This document shows, piece after piece, positions 35,907 to 45,235 of a stretch of DNA of 64,000 bases; position 1 is the stretch's first letter, and every line of letters begins with the position of its first letter. The notes below the pieces were generated by a model. It worked only from the letters and a program-made list of their open reading frames with translations, ran no database searches and had not been told where the DNA came from. The position numbers and the translations under genes are program-made. The stretch is from Mesorhizobium sp. WSM3862 (GTDB taxonomy: Bacteria > Pseudomonadota > Alphaproteobacteria > Rhizobiales > Rhizobiaceae), in the NCBI RefSeq assembly GCF_002294985.1, contig NZ_NSGE01000008.1, forward strand, positions 1 to 64,000. The letters run 5' to 3'.

Positions 35907-36800
35907 CTACTTCCCGGTCATCCGGTCAGCAAGCTGCTGGGCCTCGGCAAGCAGTGCCGGGAAGGCCGGATCGCCCGGCAGGCGCTCGCCCATGCAGGCG
36001 CGATAATCGCCGTCGCCTTTTTCCCAGGCGGCGTTGGCGGAATCATAGGCCTGCTGGTCCTTCAGGTCCGAGTTCTGATAGGTCTGCTGAAATTTCTGGG
36101 CAGCCGCGTCCGCCGCGGTCCAAAGCGCCTCGCAGGCCGCGATCTTCGGCACGGCCGGTGACGCGGGCGCCTCGGCGATCAGGACGCGGTCGCCCTTTAC
36201 CACCGCGACGACGACCTGCTGGTCGTAGATCGGTCCGACATCCTGCGTCCAGCCGCCGAGCCGCGCGACGGCGATATCGGCGCCTTCGGGCTTCTTCAGC
36301 GAAAAGTCGAGCGTCTTCACGAATGCGGCGTCGCTGCCGATAGCCTGGGTATAGAAGGCGTCTAGCTTGAGCGCCTCGTCGATGCCGGCGGGCAGCCGGA
36401 GGCTTTCATCCTCCTCGTCAGCCTTGGACCGCAGCCAGCGCTCGACCAGCCCGCGTGTCGTCGCGACGATGCTCGGGCCGGCGTCGCTCTTGGCGTAGCG
36501 CAGCCCGTCCAGCATGCCAAAGCCAATATCGGAGGCGCTCAGGCTCTGCAGATTGATCGTGCCGGTTGCCGGAAAATCCTTGACCGAAAGCGGGCCGAGA
36601 ACGGCGGAAAGACGCTTTTCCAGATCGGCCAGCGCCTTGGTGTTGGCAGCATCGAGCGTCTCCACTTCCGCGTTCGAGCTCTCTTGCGCCGCGATGTCGG
36701 AAATCGCCTTGTTGCGCGCGGCGATATAGTCGTCCTCCGGCGATGCCGCGAAAACCACGCCGCTCGCCAGCGCGAACGAAAACGCCCAGACCAGCCGCAT
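35907..36800 (-). CDS. exported hypothetical protein (lysozyme-inhibitor-like domain possible)
   Basis: This 297-residue protein begins with a clear signal peptide (MRLVWAFSFALASGVVFAA, cleavage near residue 19). The mature protein is acidic and helical. Its C-terminal half contains ACEALWTAADAAAQKFQQTY and DYRACMGERL, two cysteine-containing stretches of the kind seen in DUF1311/LprI-like periplasmic proteins. ATG 36800 with TTGGGGTTATAGA upstream is chosen; the frame continues upstream through intergenic repeats that are not coding. The function is unknown. Confidence 0.75.
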   Translation of the reverse strand: MRLVWAFSFALASGVVFAASPEDDYIAARNKAISDIAAQESSNAEVETLDAANTKALADLEKRLSAVLGPLSVKDFPATGTINLQSLSASDIGFGMLDGLRYAKSDAGPSIVATTRGLVERWLRSKADEEDESLRLPAGIDEALKLDAFYTQAIGSDAAFVKTLDFSLKKPEGADIAVARLGGWTQDVGPIYDQQVVVAVVKGDRVLIAEAPASPAVPKIAACEALWTAADAAAQKFQQTYQNSDLKDQQAYDSANAAWEKGDGDYRACMGERLPGDPAFPALLAEAQQLADRMTGK

Positions 36801-36889
36801 TCTATAACCCCAATTCAAACCAAAGCCCTTGTGGCCTTCGCCTGACTTGTCGGCTTTTGCGTGGCGGAATCCCCGGGAGGACCCGAATT

Positions 36890-36991
36890 TTATCCGGCCT
36901 TCCGCTTCTCTACCTCCGCCTTCCTCAGCAGGAACCGCTGGATCTTGCCGCTCGATGTCGGCGAGGAGGTGAGGCACGCCGCGACAGTTGC
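36890..36991 (-). pseudogene. 3' remnant of an AMP-binding acyl-CoA synthetase gene
   Basis: A short minus-strand frame reads TSSPTSSGKIQRFLLRKAEV and then EKRKAG before TAA (36890-36892). The PTSSGKIQRFLLR segment is the conserved A10 motif of ANL-family acyl-CoA synthetases, with the catalytic Lys. Only about 33 codons remain. The preceding DNA is intergenic repeat, so the rest of the gene has been deleted. It has no function as it stands. Confidence 0.7.
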
Positions 36992-37005
36992 GCTCTACGG
37001 CGCTA

Positions 37006-37056
37006 CCCTCTGCCCTGCCGGACATCTCCCCCACGAGGGGAGAGATTGGCAGTGCC
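37006..37056. repeat. copy of palindromic intergenic repeat (inverted orientation)
   Basis: CCCTCTGCCCTGCCGGACAT followed by CTCCCCCACGAGGGGAGAGA is the reverse orientation of the copy 100 bases downstream. The two together form a large inverted pair. Confidence 0.85.
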
Positions 37057-37105
37057 GCTGACGGCTCTCCCTTTGCACCGTCGATGATTGGCGAAAGCCG
37101 GCGCC

Positions 37106-37157
37106 ACATCTGATCTCCCCCCAAGTGGGGGAGATGTCCGGCAGGACAGAGGGGCGA
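37106..37157. repeat. copy of palindromic intergenic repeat
   Basis: Reads CTGATCTCCCCCCAAGTGGG then GGAGATGTCCGGCAGGACAG and AGGGGCG. It contains an internal hairpin (CTCCCCC with GGGGGAG) and faces the copy at 37006-37056. Confidence 0.88.
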
Positions 37158-37355
37158 AGGAACGCAAGCTTTCGTGTCCAGAGCACAGTCATGATGTCGG
37201 GGACGGACCTTCTAAGGCGGGCGCAGGCCCAGAGGTGAGGGACGCACCCGGCGCCACACCAGTCGATTGGGAGGATGATCAGGGCGGCGCAGGGCTTGGC
37301 CAGGCCGGTGCCGGCCTGTACAATCTTAGGGTGAATGCAGGGAAGGGAGCGCGCG

Positions 37356-38912
37356 ATGCGGCTTGGTCGGGATCTCTGTCATTTGACGGTTTTGGCCTTC
37401 ATCGCCGGAGTGGCGCTTTGGCCGCACGCGGCATCGGCCGATCCCGTCACGCCCGCGCGCATCGCCGCCGCCTTGCCGAAGCTCGAAGCGCTGGCGCAAG
37501 CCGCCGTCGCCGATGGTGCCGTCCCCGGCCTTGCCATCGGCGTCGTGCATGACGACAAGGTGATCTTCCTCAAGGGTTTCGGGCATCGCGAAGCCGGCAG
37601 ACCGGAGCCGGTCGACGCCGACACGGTGTTCCAGATCGCCTCCCTTTCGAAGCCGATCTCGGCTACCGTCGTGGCCGCGCTGGTCAGCGACGGGGTGGTA
37701 TCCTGGGATTCGAAGATCGCCGACCTCGATCCGGCCTTCCGCCTTGCCGATCCCTATCCCACCGGCGAACTCACCATCCGCGATCTTTTCACGCATCGCA
37801 GCGGCCTTCCCGGCACTGCCGGAGACGACCTTGAGGGCATCGGCTACGACCGCGCCGAAATCCTTCGCCGCCTCCGCTTTGTGTCGCCATCATCGAGCTT
37901 TCGCGCCGGCTATTCCTACAGCAATTTCGGGCTGACCGAGGGTGCCGTGGCGGCCGCGAAGCCGACAGGCAAGCCCTGGGAGACGGTCGCGGAGGAAAAG
38001 CTCTACCGCCCGCTTGGAATGGCAGCGACCAGCTCCCGTCACGCGGACTTCATCAGCCGCGCCAATCGCGCCGCGCTGCATGTCAAAATCGACGGCGTCT
38101 GGGCCGCAAAGGTCAAGCGCAATGTCGATCCTCAGGCGCCGGCGGGCGGCGTGAATTCCAGCGCGCGCGATCTCATGCAATGGATGCGCCTGGTGCTCGG
38201 CGACGGGGTTTATGCCGGCCGGACGCTGATTGCTTCCGATGCGCTGCGACAGACGCATCTGCCTCACATGGCGCTCGGCCGCAATCCCGTAACCGGAGGC
38301 GAGTCTTTCTATGGCCTCGGCTGGAATATTGATTTCGGCCGGCACGGCCTGAGCTGGGGCCATGCAGGCGCCTTCAGCGTCGGTGCGCGTACGGTGGCGA
38401 CGCTGTTTCCGCAGGAGAAGCTTGGCATCGTTATCCTTACGAACGCCTTCCCGACCGGTGTCCCGGAAGGGTTGTCCGACAGCTTTGCCGATCTGGTCTT
38501 CGACGGAAAAGTCGAAAAGGACTGGGTCGAGGCCTGGGACGGAATCTATGCCGGGATGCTGGGTCCGGCGATCGCCGCGGCCAAGGCCGAATATGCCGCG
38601 CCACCGTCTCCGCCAAGGCCGGCCCGGCCGGCCAGCGCCTATTCCGGCCGCTACGCCAACGACTTCATCGGCGACGCGACCGTGTCGAGCGCGGGCGACG
38701 GCCTTGTGCTCGAGGTCGGGCCGGCCGGAGCGCGGTCCTATTCGCTGACGCATTTCGACGGCGATCTTTTCCTGACCCATCCCGACGCCGAGACGCCGGA
38801 CCGGCCGGCGGGCGTGAGCTTCGTCGTCGGCCCCGATGGTAAGGCTTCGGCGATCACGATCGAGTTCCTCGACGACAATCGTCTTGGCAGGCTGCAGCGG
38901 GTGGGTGACTGA
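37356..38912 (+). CDS. serine hydrolase, beta-lactamase (class C/PBP-like) family
   Basis: This 518-residue exported protein has a signal peptide (to about residue 28, HAASA). Catalytic motifs are SxxK as Ser96-Leu-Ser-Lys99 (FQIASLSKPIS), YxN as YSN (188-190), and a third-box HAG in LSWGHAGAFSVG. The N-terminal 370 residues form the beta-lactamase fold; the C-terminal 130 form a lipocalin-like domain typical of such esterases and peptidases (SGRYANDFIGDATV). ATG 37356 is preferred over 37335 because it starts the signal peptide directly. It acts in the periplasm as an esterase or D-amino peptidase of unknown substrate. Confidence 0.9.
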   Translation: MRLGRDLCHLTVLAFIAGVALWPHAASADPVTPARIAAALPKLEALAQAAVADGAVPGLAIGVVHDDKVIFLKGFGHREAGRPEPVDADTVFQIASLSKPISATVVAALVSDGVVSWDSKIADLDPAFRLADPYPTGELTIRDLFTHRSGLPGTAGDDLEGIGYDRAEILRRLRFVSPSSSFRAGYSYSNFGLTEGAVAAAKPTGKPWETVAEEKLYRPLGMAATSSRHADFISRANRAALHVKIDGVWAAKVKRNVDPQAPAGGVNSSARDLMQWMRLVLGDGVYAGRTLIASDALRQTHLPHMALGRNPVTGGESFYGLGWNIDFGRHGLSWGHAGAFSVGARTVATLFPQEKLGIVILTNAFPTGVPEGLSDSFADLVFDGKVEKDWVEAWDGIYAGMLGPAIAAAKAEYAAPPSPPRPARPASAYSGRYANDFIGDATVSSAGDGLVLEVGPAGARSYSLTHFDGDLFLTHPDAETPDRPAGVSFVVGPDGKASAITIEFLDDNRLGRLQRVGD

Positions 38913-38978
38913 TCGCTTCACCCAGAGCCGTGCGGCTATTCTGGGTGAACGACAGTATCAAAACAAAGACCAGCGGGC

Positions 38979-39914
38979 TCAGGATGCCTGCCCGTAGCGG
39001 AGCAGCTTGAAGCAGTCGCCGCTGCCCGACTTCGTCTGCGTCAGCACCGGTTTCGCGCGGTCGATCCATTCCTGCTGCGATTTGGTGTCGGTCTCGATCG
39101 CATCGACCGGTGCAAGGGCGACGAAACTCTTTCCCTTGCTGAACAGCCAGCAGGCGCGGGCGAGAAACCGCCTGCTGCGCTGGCGCAGCAGGTCGGCGTC
39201 ATAGAGGATGTCGAGCACCTCGTGCTTGATCTTCGGTTCCTTGTCGGGCTTGGCGACCGCGGCTTCGACCGCCTCGTCGCCGATCGCCTCATGCAGGTCC
39301 TTGTAGTCGAGGGCTAGCTGCGTCGTCGCGTATTTGATCTCGTTCTCGTCGCGGACGATGTTGAACCACAGCGTCGGATCGATCTCGTTGACGACAAAGG
39401 TGGCTTCGAGGTCGCGCGACAGGTTCAGGATTTCGAAGTCTCGAACATCGACATCACGTTCGACCAGCAGGATCTTTTCGACCTGCTTGGCGAGCTCCGT
39501 TCCCCTGGCGGTGATCGCGGCGTTGCTTCCGCCGTGTTCGGGGCCGACATAGGCGCTGCCCTCATCCAGTATCTCGTCGAACTCGCCCAGCGTTTCGATG
39601 ACCGGGGCGCCGCGGGCAACGCGCGCCGCCAGTTTGGCGAGAACCTGCTGCAGCTCGGTCTCGCGCTTGCGCTGGTCCTGATAGTTCTGCTGGAAGAAGA
39701 AGATGAACAGAGAAACGCCGATGCCGATCAGGATCACGCCCAGCTGCGAAAAGATGTTGCGGTAATATTCCAGCAGCTTTTCGCGATGGCGCAGTTCCTC
39801 GCGCACGCTGTGCGCCACGCGCAGATTGACGATCAGCGAAATGATCAGCAGCCCGGCGCCGACCAGGATGAGTCCACCGATGAGAAGGTAGCCATGGCCT
39901 GCGCTGAAATCCAT
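38979..39914 (-). CDS. membrane-anchored hypothetical protein (311 aa)
   Basis: The start ATG 39914 follows GGGGGACACGA; the open frame further upstream is not protein-like. Two transmembrane helices lie near residues 9-28 and 54-73 (GVILIGIGVSLFIFFF), separated by a charged loop (RHREKLLEYYRN). A cytoplasmic domain of about 235 residues follows, with acidic helices and a Cys in SGSGDCFKLL. No domain family is recognised. It is divergent from the KamA-like gene. Confidence 0.65.
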   Translation of the reverse strand: MDFSAGHGYLLIGGLILVGAGLLIISLIVNLRVAHSVREELRHREKLLEYYRNIFSQLGVILIGIGVSLFIFFFQQNYQDQRKRETELQQVLAKLAARVARGAPVIETLGEFDEILDEGSAYVGPEHGGSNAAITARGTELAKQVEKILLVERDVDVRDFEILNLSRDLEATFVVNEIDPTLWFNIVRDENEIKYATTQLALDYKDLHEAIGDEAVEAAVAKPDKEPKIKHEVLDILYDADLLRQRSRRFLARACWLFSKGKSFVALAPVDAIETDTKSQQEWIDRAKPVLTQTKSGSGDCFKLLRYGQAS

Positions 39915-40095
39915 TCGTGTCCCCCGAAGCCTGCGCCAAATTAGCGCCAATTTCGTCGCGCTCAAAGCCACGAGACAAGCCGGGCATCAGGCCCAGCCGG
40001 TCTCGCGCGCCGCTCCACCGCTCTGCGGCAACCAAAACGATTGACCCGGCCATCCATCCGGCCGATATCCCGCGCAAGTTCGTACCGAGACCCCA

Positions 40096-41202
40096 ATGAC
40101 CTCAGATACCGATCTCAAGGAAGCCGCGCGCGGCCCCGACGCCGCCTGGCAGGACGACGTGCGTGCCGGCGTGCGCCATGTGCGCGACCTCGCAGCCCTG
40201 CCGCTCTCACCGGCCGAGCGCGCCGCTGCGCAGCAAGCCGCCGCCGCCCACAAGGTGCGCGTGCCGAAAGCCTATCTCGACCTGATCGACTGGAACGATC
40301 CGAACGATCCGATCCGCGCGCAGGTGATCCCGTCGCCGGACGAATTGATCACTGCCGAGGGCGAACTCGGCGATCCGATCGGCGACCACGCCTTCAGCCC
40401 GGTGCCCAGGCTGACGCATCGCCATGCCGACCGCGTGCTCTTGTTCCCGACCTATCAATGCGCGATCTATTGCCGCTTCTGTTTTCGCAAGGAGTCGCTG
40501 ACTTCGATCGGCCGCGGCTATACGCGCGAGGCGCTGGAGCCGGCCCTCGCTTACATCGCCCAACATAGCGAGATCCGAGAAGTGATCCTGACCGGCGGCG
40601 ATCCACTGTCGCTGCCCGACAAGGCGCTCGCCGAAATCCGCGCCCGTATCGAGGCCATCCCGCATGTGCGGCTCCTGCGCATCCACACCCGCGTGCCGGT
40701 GGCGCTGCCGTCGCGCATCACGCCCGGCCTGACGGCATCCCTGCTGGGAAGACTGATGGTGACGGTGGTCACCCACTTCAACCACCCGCGCGAGATCACG
40801 CCGGACACCGAAACGGCCTGTCGGACCATGCGGCAGGCGGGTTTTGTTCTGCTCAACCAGAGCGTTCTCTTGAAGGGCGTCAACGACAAGGTCGAGTTGC
40901 TGGAAGAGCTCTGCCGCGAGCTGATCTATCGGTTAGGCGTAAAACCCTACTATCTTCACCATGGTGATCTGGCGCCGGGCATGGCGCACCGCCGCACCAC
41001 GATTGCCGAGGGCCAGGCGCTGGCCGCGGAACTGCGCCAGCGCCTCTCCGGCATCTGCAACCCGACCTATGTCATCGATCTGCCCGATGGCGGCGGCAAG
41101 GTGCCGCTCGGCCCCAGCCACATCGAGGGCCGGGACAGCGAGACATGGCGGATTCGCGGGCAGGACGGGAAGGTGAGGAAGTATCGCGAGGTGGTTGCCT
41201 AG
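40096..41202 (+). CDS. KamA/EpmB-family radical SAM protein (lysine 2,3-aminomutase-like)
   Basis: This 368-residue radical SAM and PLP enzyme has cluster Cys122, Cys126 and Cys129 in CAIYCRFCFRKE. A SAM-contact GGDPL follows in VILTGGDPLSLPD, then HTRVPVALPSRIT, HFNHPREIT and NQSVLLKGVND. The C-terminus carries PYYLHHGDL and the region NPTYVIDLPDGGGKVPL around the PLP lysine. At this length it resembles EpmB, which isomerises lysine for EF-P beta-lysylation, more than true lysine aminomutase (over 400 residues). EF-P and EpmA genes are not in the window. Confidence 0.9.
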   Translation: MTSDTDLKEAARGPDAAWQDDVRAGVRHVRDLAALPLSPAERAAAQQAAAAHKVRVPKAYLDLIDWNDPNDPIRAQVIPSPDELITAEGELGDPIGDHAFSPVPRLTHRHADRVLLFPTYQCAIYCRFCFRKESLTSIGRGYTREALEPALAYIAQHSEIREVILTGGDPLSLPDKALAEIRARIEAIPHVRLLRIHTRVPVALPSRITPGLTASLLGRLMVTVVTHFNHPREITPDTETACRTMRQAGFVLLNQSVLLKGVNDKVELLEELCRELIYRLGVKPYYLHHGDLAPGMAHRRTTIAEGQALAAELRQRLSGICNPTYVIDLPDGGGKVPLGPSHIEGRDSETWRIRGQDGKVRKYREVVA

Positions 41203-41281
41203 TTCCTCATTTCGTCAGGCGGCAGAGGAACTCCCATCCCGCCCCCCGCATTCTATAAGCGGGGGCTCGAAGGAGAGCAGC

Positions 41282-42118
41282 GTGAAGGCATTGTTGGGAA
41301 TCGTCGGCGGCTTCGTGCTGACCCTGGCCGTGTTTGCCTCAGGGCTCGCCTTCGCCACCTGGCTGCTGGCCGCCAAGCCGGTGCGCCAGGCAACGCCGGC
41401 GATCGGCGTTTCCGAGCTCTGGACCAAGGACGCCAGGCCCGTCGATCCGGCGAAGCAGGATCTCGAGCGCATCCCGGCCCAGCAGGCCGCCGACGCGTCC
41501 GCTAAGGCGGACGAGGGGGCCAGGGCGGCGGATACGGCCACGCAGACCGCAGCTCTCCCAACGCCGCAAGCCGCCGCGCCGCGGCAGTTGCAGCCCTTGC
41601 CCGAGGTCTCTCCGCCCAATGCTTCACAGACGGGCCAGGCCAATGCGGCTGAACAGCCTTCGGAGCAGGCGCCGGCCCAGCAGGCACAATTGCCCGCCGC
41701 GCATCTCGAATGGTGCGCCAACCGCTATCGCAGCTACCGCCCGCAAGAAAACAGCTACCGCTCCTATAGCGGGGAGATCCGCCCCTGCATCTCGCCCTAT
41801 TTCGATCCGGGCGGCGATCGCACAGCCTCGACCGACGGACACCAATCCGATCAGCCCTGGATGACCAATCAAGGCGAGGTGACTGACGACCAGGCCGAGA
41901 TGGAAGGCTACGCCACGACACGGGACGGCTACGCGACGACCTATGGCGGCCCGCCGGAAGAGATTTTGCCGGAGGACCAGCCTTCCAGGGATCGGCTGCT
42001 GGGCCCGCAAATGTCGGGCGATCATATCGACTCCTGCTTCAGCCGCTATCGCTCCTACGATCCGCAGGACAACACCTACCAGCCCTATGACGGCGGCCCG
42101 CGCCGGCAGTGCGAGTAG
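41282..42118 (+). CDS. BA14K-family protein with two BA14K-like repeats
   Basis: This 278-residue protein starts at GTG 41282 behind AGGAGAGCAGC. An N-terminal helix (about residues 3-26) is a membrane anchor or uncleaved signal. A Pro/Ala/Gln-rich linker follows (residues 40-140). Two cysteine-flanked BA14K-like motifs are CANRYRSYRPQENSYRSYSG and, near the C-terminus, CFSRYRSYDPQDNTYQPYDG, each ending with a second Cys. BA14K was first described as an immunoreactive Brucella protein and is widespread in Rhizobiales. Lectin-like or envelope roles are proposed; none is visible in the sequence. Confidence 0.85.
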   Translation: MKALLGIVGGFVLTLAVFASGLAFATWLLAAKPVRQATPAIGVSELWTKDARPVDPAKQDLERIPAQQAADASAKADEGARAADTATQTAALPTPQAAAPRQLQPLPEVSPPNASQTGQANAAEQPSEQAPAQQAQLPAAHLEWCANRYRSYRPQENSYRSYSGEIRPCISPYFDPGGDRTASTDGHQSDQPWMTNQGEVTDDQAEMEGYATTRDGYATTYGGPPEEILPEDQPSRDRLLGPQMSGDHIDSCFSRYRSYDPQDNTYQPYDGGPRRQCE

Positions 42119-42656
42119 GGCAGGCCCACGTTCCTGCGAAGTGACGCTGGGCCGCTGAATCTGGCGCGAGGCACCCTTTTGTAACTCAACATTGGCCGAA
42201 TCCGTTATTGTTGCGGACGCAGTGGCGGACTGTAGGCGGCCTTCACACCTCAGGTCCGCTAGGCCTGGCAAGCCGCCTACGGCCTGCTCGCCGGCGTCAT
42301 GATCGCCGCAGCCGGTGAGGGTGCAACTGGCGGCTTGAGCTCTCGTCAGGCTGGAGCGGGAAGCCGAGCGCGGCAGGCCATCTCTCCCGGGCCTCGTTCA
42401 TGGCGCCGAGGTGAAAGTGAGGCACCCGTCGCCGCCCTGCCTGCAAGCCCGGCGCCGACCCGGGCGACAGGGCTCGAGCCTTCGACTGCGCAAAACCGCA
42501 CCGGCGCCACGCGAGCCGTATCGCGGCCGCATCAGGCTCCCCCCAGGCAAAGCCATATCGGCTTCTTTTCAGGAACATTCTGCCTTCTGCGAAGTTTGGC
42601 GGCTGGCCCGCTAATTGAGGCCAAACCGGTTGACAGGCGGGCTTCGGGAGGAAGCT
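42119..42656. other. intergenic stretch without a supported gene
   Basis: Of this 538-base gap, the second half is open in one plus-strand frame (42299 onward), but the composition (Arg/Ser/Pro-rich) and lack of a start signal argue against coding. No repeat-family copy was found. Confidence 0.5.
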
Positions 42657-43529
42657 ATGACCGCTGTCACGCCTTCACTTCATGTTTGTCGCCGCCGGGC
42701 ACTGCAAATCGGTCTTGGAGCGACCCTTGCTTCAGCGGCCGGCATTGCTGCGACTTCGTCTGCTGCCGCGCAGGACGACATAAAAGACGAAGACATTTTC
42801 CGCTTCGCGCTCAACCTGGAATATATGGAGGCTGAATATTACCTCCGCGGCACCACGGGAAAAGGCATCGAGGACTCGGACATCGGTTCCAAACCCGGCG
42901 ATGTCGTCGGCGGCAAAAAGGTTGCCTTCGATACGCCCGCGCTCGGTGAATTCATGCGCGAGGTCGCGGAAAACGAGCTTGCCCATGTCAGGTTCTATCG
43001 CAAGACGCTTGCGTCGAATGCGGTGGACCGGCCGGCGATCGATTTCGATGCCGGCTTTGCCGCGGTCGCCAAGGCGGCCGGCCTCGGCGACGATTTCGAT
43101 GCGTTTGGCAACCAGATGAATTTCGTGCTCGGCGGCATGCTGTTCGAGGACGTCGGTGTCACCGCCTACGCCGGTGCGGCAACTGTCCTGAAGAACAAGG
43201 AATTCCTCGCTGCCGCGGCTGGAATTCTCGCGGTCGAGGCCTATCACATGGGAATGGCGCGGTCGTCGCTCTATCGCATGGGCGAGAAGGCCTGGAAGGC
43301 GGCGAATGCGGTTTCCGACGCACGCGACAAGATCGATGGGAACGAGGACAAAGACCAGGGCATTCAGGTCGACGGCAAGGCCAACGTCGTTCCTTCAACG
43401 CCGGATGCGATTGCCTTCACAAGGACGCCGCAGGAGGTGCTGCGCATCGTCTATCTGACCGATCAGTCGGGTGTGAGCAAGGGCGGCTTTTACCCGAACG
43501 GGATGAACGGAACGCTCAAGAGCACCTAG
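42657..43529 (+). CDS. exported ferritin-like domain protein
   Basis: This 290-residue protein has a twin-arginine-like signal (CRRRALQIGLGATLAS, cleavage near AAA/QDD at about residue 39). A four-helix ferritin-like domain follows, with Glu and His in LNLEYMEAEYYLRG, EVAENELAHVRFYRK and VEAYHMGMARSSLYR suited to a di-iron site. GGGAGGAAG precedes the ATG. Similar proteins (Tat-exported, stress or desiccation associated) are frequent in soil bacteria; the reaction is unknown. The FAD-Rieske oxidoreductase gene follows 90 bases downstream on the same strand. Confidence 0.85.
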   Translation: MTAVTPSLHVCRRRALQIGLGATLASAAGIAATSSAAAQDDIKDEDIFRFALNLEYMEAEYYLRGTTGKGIEDSDIGSKPGDVVGGKKVAFDTPALGEFMREVAENELAHVRFYRKTLASNAVDRPAIDFDAGFAAVAKAAGLGDDFDAFGNQMNFVLGGMLFEDVGVTAYAGAATVLKNKEFLAAAAGILAVEAYHMGMARSSLYRMGEKAWKAANAVSDARDKIDGNEDKDQGIQVDGKANVVPSTPDAIAFTRTPQEVLRIVYLTDQSGVSKGGFYPNGMNGTLKST

Positions 43530-43619
43530 CCGTTGAAGTGGAGCCGGTCACGATGATCTGCAACCCGGGCCGAGCAGCATTCGGCGCGGGCATCCGATTT
43601 CGTTTCGACGAGGCAGGCA

Positions 43620-45140
43620 ATGAACGTCAGCAGCGAAGCGACCAGATCTTTTTGGACACTCGACACCAGCTTGCCCAACGCGCCTCGCCTCGAGCAGGAT
43701 GAGCATTGTGACGTAGCCGTCATCGGCGCCGGCATCGCCGGCGTTTCCATCGCCTACGAACTGGCCTTGGCGGGACGCAGGGTGGTGCTCGTGGATCGCG
43801 GTCCCTTGCTCGGCGGCATGACATCGCGCACGACCGCCCATCTGGCACCCATCTGCGACGACGGCTTGAGCGCGCTGATCGACATGCGCGGCGAGGCTCT
43901 GGCGCGCGGATTCCAGGAAAGCCAGCAAGCCGCCGTCGACCGCATCGAACGCCATGTCGCCACGCTGGAGATCGACTGCGATTTCCGCCGGCTGGACGGC
44001 TTCCTGTTCCCGGCCGCATGGATGGACGAGAAAGAGGCCGCCAGAGAATGCAACAAGGAGTATGCGGCTGCGGCAAAGATCGGCGCCGAGGCTGAGCATG
44101 GCAAGGGTGTGCCGCTCAAGGGCCATGAAACGGCGCCCATCCTGCGCTATCCAGACCAGGCGACCTTCCACCCGCTGAAATATTTGCGCGCGCTGCTGGC
44201 CGATTTCGAGAAACGAGGCGGCAAGGCATTCGCCGACAGCGCCGTCATCGAAATCGAGGAGGGGGACAAGGTTCGCCTGAAATGCGACGGCGGCTCCACC
44301 GTCACGGCTTCGAACGCGGTGTTTGCCACCAATTCCCCGATCAACACCTGGGTCAAGATCCACAGCAAGATGGCGCCTTACCGCACCTATGCGATGGCTT
44401 TCGACATCGCCAGGGGAACCCTCCCGGATGCGCTCTACTGGGACATGGATGATCCCTATTACTATGTCCGCCTCAATCCCGGTCCCGGCAAGACGGACTG
44501 TCTCATCGCCGGCGGCCGCGATCACAAATCGGGCGAAGCGGATGACGGCGCGGCGCGCTTTGTCGCGCTCGAAGCCTGGATCAGGGCATTGGTGCCCGAT
44601 CTTGGCGGAGAACGAGCGCGATGGTCCGGCCAGGTCCTCGAAACAATCGACTTTTGCGGCTTCATTGGCCGAAGCCCCGGCAACGGCAACGTCTTCATCG
44701 CCACCGGCGACTCCGGCCAGGGCATGACGCATGGCGCCTTGGCCGGACTGCTGATCCGCGATCTGATCGTGGACGGATCGAACTCCTGGGAAGCCGTCTA
44801 CGCCCCCGACCGGACGCCGCCCGCCGCGCTCGCGCACTACGTCAATGAGAACCTTACGACGGTGAAGAACCTTGCCGGCTATTTGCTGCCCGGTGAGGTT
44901 AAGTCGGCCGACGCCCTCGAGCCCGGCGAAGGCGGCATACTTCAGGACGGCTTGAGCAAGTTCGCCGTGTGCCGCGATCGCGACGGCAAGCTGCACCGGC
45001 ATTCGGCCAGTTGCACGCATCTCGGCTGCATCGTGCACTGGAATTCGACCGAGCAATGCTGGGATTGCCCCTGCCACGGCTCGCAGTTCGCGCCGGACGG
45101 AACTGTCCTCAACGGCCCGGCCATCCGGCGTTTGGGATAG
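43620..45140 (+). CDS. FAD-dependent oxidoreductase with C-terminal Rieske [2Fe-2S] domain
   Basis: This 506-residue protein combines a DAO-type flavoprotein (VAVIGAGIAGVSIAYELALA, residues 33-52) with a Rieske domain. The Rieske ligands are Cys465 and His467 (CTHLGC) and Cys483 and His486 (CPCHGS). The family resembles Bacillus YhfW. Electrons would pass between the flavin and the iron-sulfur cluster in the cytoplasm; the substrate is unknown. It shares strand and proximity with the ferritin-like gene. Confidence 0.92.
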   Translation: MNVSSEATRSFWTLDTSLPNAPRLEQDEHCDVAVIGAGIAGVSIAYELALAGRRVVLVDRGPLLGGMTSRTTAHLAPICDDGLSALIDMRGEALARGFQESQQAAVDRIERHVATLEIDCDFRRLDGFLFPAAWMDEKEAARECNKEYAAAAKIGAEAEHGKGVPLKGHETAPILRYPDQATFHPLKYLRALLADFEKRGGKAFADSAVIEIEEGDKVRLKCDGGSTVTASNAVFATNSPINTWVKIHSKMAPYRTYAMAFDIARGTLPDALYWDMDDPYYYVRLNPGPGKTDCLIAGGRDHKSGEADDGAARFVALEAWIRALVPDLGGERARWSGQVLETIDFCGFIGRSPGNGNVFIATGDSGQGMTHGALAGLLIRDLIVDGSNSWEAVYAPDRTPPAALAHYVNENLTTVKNLAGYLLPGEVKSADALEPGEGGILQDGLSKFAVCRDRDGKLHRHSASCTHLGCIVHWNSTEQCWDCPCHGSQFAPDGTVLNGPAIRRLG

Positions 45141-45235
45141 TTCAGCTGGAGGGCATTGGATCGGCGATCCCCAGCCGCGGGAACTCGAGCCGAATCGCGT
45201 CGGGAGAAGTGGGACTTCCCCAGAGACCTCTGTCG

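Larger units (their letters stand above)
36801..37355. other. repeat-rich intergenic region with gene remnant
   Basis: It contains the 3' remnant of an acyl-CoA synthetase (36890-36991, minus) and two opposed copies of the palindromic repeat (37006-37056 and 37106-37157). Beyond 37160 no gene is supported until the serine hydrolase at 37356. Confidence 0.7.

Noticed and set aside
36801..37124. N-terminal extension of the 297-residue exported protein to 37124
   Set aside because: The extension translates intergenic repeat DNA. The signal peptide begins at 36800 with a ribosome binding site.
42299..42835. Open frame before the ferritin-like gene
   Set aside because: It is Arg/Ser/Pro-rich and runs into the ferritin gene in another frame. 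It has no binding site and no family.
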